This document shows, one piece after another, positions 5,201-8,755 of a DNA stretch of 8,755 bases; the stretch's first letter is position 1; the number at the start of each line of letters is the position of its first letter. Position numbers and translations under genes: made by a program. Under the pieces are notes generated by a model, which saw nothing but the letters and a program-made list of their open reading frames with translations, was not told where the DNA came from and did no database searches. Source of the stretch: Patescibacteria group bacterium (GTDB lineage: Bacteria > Patescibacteriota > Minisyncoccia > Phycocordibacterales > SBAW01); NCBI GenBank assembly GCA_030916835.1, contig JAUPWA010000064.1:1-8755 (forward strand), in the 5' to 3' direction.

Positions 5201-7551
5201 TGCGCAACAACGCAGATGATCTCAAGAACATTGCCGGGGTGCGAAAGCCACGGGCGGTGGGTACGCGCTTTGATACTCCACGAAAGGTAGAAGAACTCCA
5301 GGGCATGGAGTGGGAAACGCCGTTTACTCCAAAAGAAATAAATGAAGCGCTCGGGCAAGCAGAGATGGAAGTACTCACACAAATGGAGTTATCCACAGCC
5401 GGAAAGCGAATCTTCCTCGACCACGACGCCACTCGGGCAGAGGGAAATGTCATGGGGATGAAGTCAACCTTTCCCGACTGGGTTCCTGAACACCTCAGAG
5501 AAAAGGACTTATTTGATAAAGTAATTAGCCAATACAACAAAGGTATCGCACAGCGAGGAAACGCAACGAAACAAAAGGAACTCTACGATGTAATGCAGAA
5601 TGAAATTGCTTCGCGTGTACCGATGGATGTGCGCGATGAAATGGCTCTTACTGAAATATCAAAAGGCTCAGAAGTTAGAGCATCGCTTGTAGAAAAGGTA
5701 AAAGCTAAGAAGGGTGCAACCATATTTGAGTCAACCAACGACCCAAAGATTCTTCAACTCTTTGAGGAAGGACGGCCAGTATGGATAGAGTTTAAAGATG
5801 AAAAGCTCGCCATAGCTTTCCGGGGAGTGGGGAGGGAGAAGCTCGGTGTGCTCCTTAATAGTGTGGGGGCGTTTACACGGTTCTATTCAGGCCTCGCAAC
5901 ACGATTCAACCCGGAGTTTGCTCTACCGAACAAGATACGAGACCTACAGGAGACCATGACGTTCCTTGCTTCGCAGGGAGATGTGGGCTTTAAAGGTGCA
6001 GCAAAGACGGCGGTAGTAGATCCTGCGAGCATGAAGGCGGTACTCGATGGGGTGCGTGGTGCGGATACACCTGGGGCCAAGCTCTATAACGAAATGCGCT
6101 CTCTCGGTGGCACAACGGGAGGTATGGGACTCTCTACCCGAAAGCAGACACAGCTCAACATCGACAAGATATTTAACATCGCAAGCTCACGACCTCGCCA
6201 AGCAGCGCAGAAGCTCGTTGAATATGTGGATAACTGGAACACAATATTTGAGGACTCAACCCGTCTCTCGGTATACAAGATTGCACTCGAAAAGGGCGCA
6301 ACAAAAGAGCGTGCAGCCTTCCTTGCGAAAGAGGCATCCATAAACTTCAACCGCTCAGGGCGTGGTGGCCCGGTACTGAACGCGTTATGGATGTTCTCGA
6401 ACGCGTCAATTCAAGGCTCAACCAAGATGATACGCGCTATGAAGAACCCCAAAGTGGCCGCAGCAGTGGGGGCCACCATCATGGGTTCAGTGGCAGCGGT
6501 ATCAGAGTGGAATGACCGGGTAGATCCCGACTGGCGCGATAAGGTAACGAAGTGGGACAGGATAAATGGCCTTCCAATTGTACTTCCTACCGAAGATGGC
6601 AGCACTCGATACATGGTTATCCCCATTTCGTGGGGTCTCAAACCGATTCTCGTGATGAGTAACGCAGGATATGACTCAGTTTCCGGTGTGGATGTAGACC
6701 CGCTCGACGCTACACAGCGCATCCTTTCCTCATTTGTAGACGCGTACAACCCAGTGGGAGGTACTGACTTCACCTCGGCCGTGACACCTACAATCCTTGA
6801 CGCTCCTGTAGAAGTAGCACGCAATCAATCATGGAGTGGTTCGCTTATTCGTCCTATCCCATACAACAATGAGCCAAAGGACATTCAATACTTCCAGTCA
6901 CTTGCAGATACCAAGCAGGGCCGTATTGCTATAGAAACAACAAAGAAGCTCCAAGAGAACTATGGAATCCTCATGTCTCCAGCGGATGTTGATTACGTCA
7001 TAACGCAATACATCGGTGGTGCAGGACGATCAATAAAGAAGACCAATGAGGTGCTGTATGGCCTTTCCTCAGACGATCCAATGCCACCAGCAGATGAGTG
7101 GCCGTTTGTCTCGCGTTTCCTACGTATGCGAACCTCAGAGGAGACTGGACAGGGTGCAGGAGGTGAGATTGAAAAGCTCAAAAACTCACTCTCAGACCAA
7201 GCTCGTGAACGCTTCCAAACGAACGAGGAGGCAGAAGCCACATACAAGACTATGAAAGAACTCCCGCAAGAGGTAGCAGCGGAGCGTTTTGAGGTACTCA
7301 AGGAAACCAATCCAATCCTTGCAGATAAGATTGTGGAGATAGCAAAGGATGAAAAGAAGGGACTCACCTACGAAGATAAACTTGTGAAGGCACTTGGAGT
7401 TGAGAACGGCGAGCGAGCGCGATACCTGCTTGAGCAGTTTAACAAAGAAAAAAGTGACGAGGGGAAAGCGGCGTTGTGGGAAGAGTACCAAACGAAGGGA
7501 CTTATCACCAAACAAGTGAGCGAACAATTACGATATTTGCTTAACCAATAG
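2245..7551 (+). CDS. Giant polyvalent virion/ejection protein with two ART-like domains and an LPD38-type region (1768 aa)
   Basis: Domains in order: residues 1-300, a scaffold N-terminus with a short hydrophobic element (DPALGLLVGALDVMPGG, 121-137); about 313-428, ART-like domain 1; about 429-470, a GC-rich linker with YKSAEEFVDAQ; about 497-595, ART-like domain 2; 680-689, a calcium-type loop; about 735-1010, long helices with a HVPLQR motif (916-921) typical of large phage polyvalent proteins; about 1190-1520, an LPD38-like region with TRFNPEFALPNKIRD and INFNRSGRGG; 1404-1419, a hydrophobic helix; about 1640-1768, charged helices. Proteins with this C-terminal half are known from phages as large, probably packaged and injected proteins. 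The ARTs would be effector cargo that uses NAD to modify host proteins or nucleic acid; that role is inferred. The ATG lies 2 bases after the previous stop without a Shine-Dalgarno sequence, so coupled translation is likely. The gene stops at TAG, 12 bases before and in frame with the portal gene. Confidence 0.85.
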   Translation: MSFWASIKPKEEKKQGPYIAPTLPTTDNSTVAFRDATAKSDIVGTAKTTGTIAKVLGQSIMREGAALSSFAFPNVGPLTPTGPVQEAIYGTDKPITLTSFGREVRMADPEGESKGFWKTFDPALGLLVGALDVMPGGKPTKSLITGFAKETSQAKIADDLVKIAPKLAPDTVWGLAGKLAAETSEDEVRMLLQNADIIPKASNANRGVTGTAKLENIADDDLGEIIDFVDSVRLGEEPTANNSIAARRLAERYGINPEQSDARLANALQNKIEATPTVREKVVNRSPEMDGGATQRQNLTNKDEFAKEQYETTYRGASKAEWENIQKTGKVQEKAGTRMIDKKTGKEISYGAEEGVNTTPEKKLADLYGTGVGQDGVVIEFKPEAKAKMRFSAKFDSTDLKADEYLGRELTLDDIAKVTDKNGNVIYDAAAQKGNEAPPILRAGQPPVGVDAADPRNYKSAEEFVDAQQQVPFSQSFSMTNKLTAGDESLFRPSKTSVYHGTDALNIEKIISSGELSPRVSKFDDARERVVSLSKNRNIAETQGGSVVFEFKNNKVKTRPAPGGVIKGDGLIDGFEVRSDTPLKLSDVETAYIHIKKGEDLNSPIKDVRRIDRFGNTEIYDKDTYAGVKDKLEKAGIKVTILDENLTKSQLTDMWNKANETMEGLLKHPESFGVAAGAQDTDGDGKPDDINPLMAALGVAGMGALRKTTATPNQMSQAGRLVDDLVPPGGVDIPPTTAAQAEKISDTLSSSKTVAQKFKTVFTNIVEHVQNSEERVRQLTTQKNLNTATDPYEIMTLYHGRVGKKIEEGYQRAEEIADDIISFSGRNKTDVLDGRQEVNDYLQALHAGERNAAHGEGAAGMTTEDAAEILKKASPEVKAVAKKAQDLNNKTLDLLKDSGVITPELYTTLRTKYKNHVPLQRVMDEQDDIGAVLSGRGFDVRSTGVKAAKGSNRQVADILTNIVNNYEQAVLRSEKNIVDQATLKFVRNNADDLKNIAGVRKPRAVGTRFDTPRKVEELQGMEWETPFTPKEINEALGQAEMEVLTQMELSTAGKRIFLDHDATRAEGNVMGMKSTFPDWVPEHLREKDLFDKVISQYNKGIAQRGNATKQKELYDVMQNEIASRVPMDVRDEMALTEISKGSEVRASLVEKVKAKKGATIFESTNDPKILQLFEEGRPVWIEFKDEKLAIAFRGVGREKLGVLLNSVGAFTRFYSGLATRFNPEFALPNKIRDLQETMTFLASQGDVGFKGAAKTAVVDPASMKAVLDGVRGADTPGAKLYNEMRSLGGTTGGMGLSTRKQTQLNIDKIFNIASSRPRQAAQKLVEYVDNWNTIFEDSTRLSVYKIALEKGATKERAAFLAKEASINFNRSGRGGPVLNALWMFSNASIQGSTKMIRAMKNPKVAAAVGATIMGSVAAVSEWNDRVDPDWRDKVTKWDRINGLPIVLPTEDGSTRYMVIPISWGLKPILVMSNAGYDSVSGVDVDPLDATQRILSSFVDAYNPVGGTDFTSAVTPTILDAPVEVARNQSWSGSLIRPIPYNNEPKDIQYFQSLADTKQGRIAIETTKKLQENYGILMSPADVDYVITQYIGGAGRSIKKTNEVLYGLSSDDPMPPADEWPFVSRFLRMRTSEETGQGAGGEIEKLKNSLSDQARERFQTNEEAEATYKTMKELPQEVAAERFEVLKETNPILADKIVEIAKDEKKGLTYEDKLVKALGVENGERARYLLEQFNKEKSDEGKAALWEEYQTKGLITKQVSEQLRYLLNQ
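3181..3528 (+). other. ART-like domain 1 (Tyr-Arg-Gly type) within the giant protein
   Basis: Residues about 313-428 of the giant protein. Landmarks of the ADP-ribosyltransferase fold appear in order. The first strand has Tyr314-Arg315-Gly316, where Arg would be the NAD-binding residue of the R-S-E class. A Thr-Thr pair (358-359) follows, with a helix containing Ala365 and Tyr368 as in the STS motif. The core strand VVIEFK spans 377-382. An acidic motif contains DEYLGRELTLDDI, with Glu404 the best catalytic candidate and Glu409 the alternative. Arg at motif 1 would fit bacterial toxin-like rather than diphtheria/PARP-like ARTs. The Thr-Thr in place of Ser-Thr-Ser and the uncertain Glu leave room for a degenerate or inactive domain. 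The target is unknown. The assignment comes from motif reading, not an alignment. Confidence 0.6.
3221..3283 (+). repeat. 15-bp in-frame direct repeat inside ART-like domain 1
   Basis: The 15-mer aaaaaactgggaagg occurs at 3221-3235 and again at 3269-3283, offset by 48 bases (16 codons) and in the same frame. It encodes KTGK at residues 327-330 and 343-346. It may be a small internal duplication or coincidence in an A-rich stretch. Confidence 0.6.
3661..4260. other. Low-GC island 2 around ART-like domain 2
   Basis: A hand count gives 226 G+C in 600 bases (about 38%); the following 180 bases are about 63%. Arg codon choice also changes: within about 3718-4083, six of ten Arg codons are AGA and one is AGG, whereas the LPD38 and portal parts use mainly CGN. 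The shift back to high GC at about 4260 is abrupt and falls just before the calcium-type loop. Confidence 0.75.
3733..4029 (+). other. ART-like domain 2 (Tyr-His-Gly-Thr type) within the giant protein
   Basis: Residues about 497-595 of the giant protein. It opens with VYHGTD (His500 as the NAD-binding His of H-class ARTs), followed by an INxEKIISSGEL-like helix-turn (506-516). Next come Ser532-Leu-Ser534 and a short helix with Ala540, the core strand VVFEFK (547-552), and FEVRSDTPLKLSDV with Glu576 as candidate catalytic residue. The distance from VV to Glu is 29 residues, against 27 in domain 1. The Ser/Thr-to-Ala spacing is 6 in both, and the L-x-L-x-D-[IV] strand follows Glu after 7 residues against 6. 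This parallel order supports a shared fold, while the sequences differ enough that recent duplication is unlikely. DarT-like or Tpt1/KptA-like relatives of the same superfamily are possible alternatives. Confidence 0.62.
4282..4311 (+). other. Calcium-type DxDxDG loop in the giant protein
   Basis: Residues 680-689 read DTDGDGKPDD, which fits the D-x-D-x-D-G-x-x-D pattern of single calcium loops in EF-hand, dockerin, Excalibur and thrombospondin type 3 proteins. It stands alone, so it is not an EF-hand pair. It falls just where the ART region ends and the conserved scaffold resumes, followed by a short hydrophobic helix (NPLMAALGVAGMGAL). It may act as a rigid spacer or metal-sensitive hinge; that function is inferred. 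Confidence 0.5.
4447..5274 (+). other. Helical polyvalent-protein scaffold region of the giant protein
   Basis: Residues about 735-1010 are dominated by long amphipathic helices (for example VAQKFKTVFTNIVEHVQ, and the 800-930 stretch with EVNDYLQALHAGERNAA and MTTEDAAEIL), then YKNHVPLQR, then a GSNRQVADILTNIV helix ending in RSEKNIVD. This succession, with the VPLxR element and the dil.N..nn..a..r.e.N pattern, is what I know from large phage proteins that carry LPD38 downstream. It probably forms an elongated structural body inside the virion. No catalytic residues are evident. Confidence 0.55.
5812..6804 (+). other. LPD38-like region of the giant protein
   Basis: Residues about 1190-1520. 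Diagnostic-looking elements are FYSGLATRFNPEFAL (1213-1227) with PNKIRD after it, a long helix with DNWNTIFEDSTRLSVYK, ASINFNRSGRGG (1364-1375), LNALWMFSNASIQGS (1378-1392) and the following PISWG and YNPVGG elements. These match my memory of the large polyvalent protein-associated domain LPD38, which occurs at the C-terminal side of very large phage proteins with variable N-terminal effector or enzyme domains. A hydrophobic helix at 1404-1419 (gtg to gta codons, 6454-6501) could contact membrane during ejection. The biochemical role of LPD38 is not established. Confidence 0.65.
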
Positions 7552-7557
7552 TATAAT
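7552..7557 (+). promoter_or_regulatory. Possible -10 box (TATAAT) just before the portal gene
   Basis: A perfect TATAAT lies 6 bases before the portal ATG, in the 12-base gap after the giant gene. Initiation 6-8 bases downstream would fall on or next to the ATG and give a leaderless or nearly leaderless portal mRNA. There is no good -35 match at 16-18 bases upstream and no extended TG element, and the gap is AT-only except for CCT, so chance is a serious alternative. Confidence 0.25.
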
Positions 7558-7563
7558 AATCCT

Positions 7564-8755
7564 ATGTCGGAGACATACCTACCAACCGTAGAAGAACAAG
7601 AAAAACGCGAGAGAGCGTATAAGAAGTTGCGCTCCATGCGCGATCTAAAAACGAAAGCCATGCCGCACTTCGCTGGCCCCAATGGTTCCCGCTCTTTTCT
7701 CCAGTACATAGACGAAAGCGAACGTATCATCAACGGATACACGCCTTCACGTGAGGAGGCAGGCAAGGAAGCCTGGCAGTCAAACGTCATGGACAATGTG
7801 ACGCGTGCAAAAATGCGTGCTATTGCTGCGAGTGTGGGCCTCAAGGTTCCTGAAACTAAGTACAAAGCAACGAACAATAAGGGGCTTCAATCAAAATCTC
7901 GCGCAGAGATTATGCGCAATACCGTGGAAAGCACCTTCCTCCTCGGCAATCCAATCCTCCAAACATTCATGGAGGTGTGGCAGATGCTCGGGCACGGCGT
8001 GCTTATTGAGCACGAAGGCTATCTCTCAGGTGGTGCAAAGCGCCCGGTGGTTGATTCGTTCGACACGACGACCGGTGAAATAACCTTCAAAGAGGAGTAT
8101 GTAAAGGTAGACGGTCGCCCCATTTCTATAATCATCAATCCTCAAGATTTCTACTGGGCAGACTTCTTCCGGCGCGACATCCAAGAACAACCATGCCTCG
8201 GGTGGGTACAGCGATATACCAAAGCAGAACTCGAAGTAGAGTTTTCAAACTACCCAAAGTACAAGTTTGTGAAGAGCAAGCGAGAGTGCAAGGGTAACTC
8301 GCTCGAAGAGAACACCACGTACTACGACGCGTGGAAGGAAGAGGTGGCAGACGATGACTATGAGGTATTCCGTTTCTACTCAAAGGAAGACCATGCGTAT
8401 CAAATATGGGTGAACGGTATTCCTATGCTGCTTGCTCCTATCCTTTGGCACGACAAGGGACTTGAATCGTACCCATTTGCAAAAACTATCTCAGAGCCGT
8501 TTGCGAACGCAGAGTTTTTTGTAGGCATGTCGTTTCCGCATATCCTCGAAGGGTATCAGGAGACTAAGACTACGATGGTCAACACCATTGTAGACAAGCT
8601 CTACCGCTCGCTCGAAAAGCCATTCCTCGTGGGACTCGCTAACAAAGACCTCCTCGATGTCGAAAGTGAGTTGGTGAACCAGGACAACAAGATCTACGTA
8701 CCGGATGTAAACCAGGTAAAGCCGTTCCCATTTGAGGGTGTAACACAGGCCGACC
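7564..8755 (+). CDS. Probable phage portal protein, N-terminal part (partial)
   Basis: The frame from ATG 7564 is open to the window edge (397 complete codons). The portal forms the dodecameric ring at the capsid vertex through which DNA enters and leaves. Features that read as podovirus-type portal are: an N-terminal helical region with YIDESERIINGYT and WQSNVMDN (about 48-78), as in portals that begin with a clip-wrapping helix; WQMLGHGVLIEHEGY (139-153); INPQDFYWAD followed by RRDIQEQ (191-208); a strand-rich part about 255-290; LESYPFAK (300-307); and GMSFPHILEGYQETKTTMVN (321-340) leading to KPFLVG. The NPxDF and YPF...G.s.P.il..Q...N series is the strongest sign. Complete portals of this kind are usually 500-750 residues, so a third or more is missing here. 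No Shine-Dalgarno sequence precedes the ATG. The frame is the same as that of the giant gene, separated only by its TAG stop. Confidence 0.75.
   Translation, partial: MSETYLPTVEEQEKRERAYKKLRSMRDLKTKAMPHFAGPNGSRSFLQYIDESERIINGYTPSREEAGKEAWQSNVMDNVTRAKMRAIAASVGLKVPETKYKATNNKGLQSKSRAEIMRNTVESTFLLGNPILQTFMEVWQMLGHGVLIEHEGYLSGGAKRPVVDSFDTTTGEITFKEEYVKVDGRPISIIINPQDFYWADFFRRDIQEQPCLGWVQRYTKAELEVEFSNYPKYKFVKSKRECKGNSLEENTTYYDAWKEEVADDDYEVFRFYSKEDHAYQIWVNGIPMLLAPILWHDKGLESYPFAKTISEPFANAEFFVGMSFPHILEGYQETKTTMVNTIVDKLYRSLEKPFLVGLANKDLLDVESELVNQDNKIYVPDVNQVKPFPFEGVTQAD

Noticed and set aside
5139..5540. 133-residue open frame on the minus strand within the giant gene
   Set aside because: It overlaps the helical scaffold region of a clear 1768-residue gene, with no start signal or domain.
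7368..7877. 169-residue open frame on the minus strand across the giant gene/portal junction
   Set aside because: It lies antisense to two well-supported genes, has the Ser/Leu/Arg-rich composition of a shadow frame, and no recognisable domain.
2..8755. Alternative genetic code (recoded TGA or TAG)
   Set aside because: All genes are long and uninterrupted under the standard code, with plausible TAA/TAG ends; with only four stops the absence of TGA stops is not informative.
2..8755. tRNA genes, CRISPR arrays, insertion sequences or rho-independent terminators
   Set aside because: No cloverleaf, regularly spaced repeat, transposase, inverted terminal repeat or GC stem followed by a T run was seen, and coding sequence fills nearly the whole window.

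Overview
The window looks like part of the virion-structure module of a double-stranded DNA tailed bacteriophage or prophage, most likely short-tailed. All five genes run on the + strand, packed end to end with gaps of 1 to 12 bases, and there is no intergenic space for separate regulation. Overall base composition is moderate, roughly 50 to 55% GC in the backbone genes. Three complete genes stop with TAA and one with TAG, and none has an in-frame stop, so a standard bacterial code fits. No integrase, tRNA, CRISPR array, terminator or host gene is visible. The host cannot be named from this sequence. One hint is that none of the four visible start codons has a convincing Shine-Dalgarno sequence.

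Layout: (1) the 3' end of a coiled-coil-rich, probably virion-internal protein (2-625); (2) a free-standing HNH endonuclease with extra zinc clusters (631-1326), which looks like a homing-type insertion between structural genes; (3) a 304-residue unrecognised protein, probably virion-associated (1328-2242); (4) a giant 1768-residue polyvalent virion/ejection protein (2245-7551); (5) the first 397 residues of a likely portal protein (7564 to the window edge).

The most interesting object is the giant protein. Its C-terminal half matches the LPD38-type region of large phage polyvalent proteins, thought to travel in the virion and enter the cell with the DNA. In its N-terminal third sit two different ADP-ribosyltransferase-like (ART) domains in tandem, one with a Tyr-Arg-Gly first motif and one with Tyr-His-Gly-Thr. 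They share the same later landmarks at nearly the same spacing. Each lies in its own low-GC island (about 39% and 38% by hand count), and the two islands are separated by a GC-rich linker of about 120 bases (about 57%) and flanked by sequence of about 54 to 63% GC. This suggests two separate domain acquisitions into a conserved delivery scaffold. A DxDxDG calcium-type loop lies just after the second ART.

Working model (inference): the phage packages a large injected protein next to the portal and uses its N-terminal region to carry exchangeable effector domains. These would modify host targets at the moment of infection, functionally like the packaged Alt ADP-ribosyltransferase of phage T4 but built on an unrelated podovirus-type scaffold.
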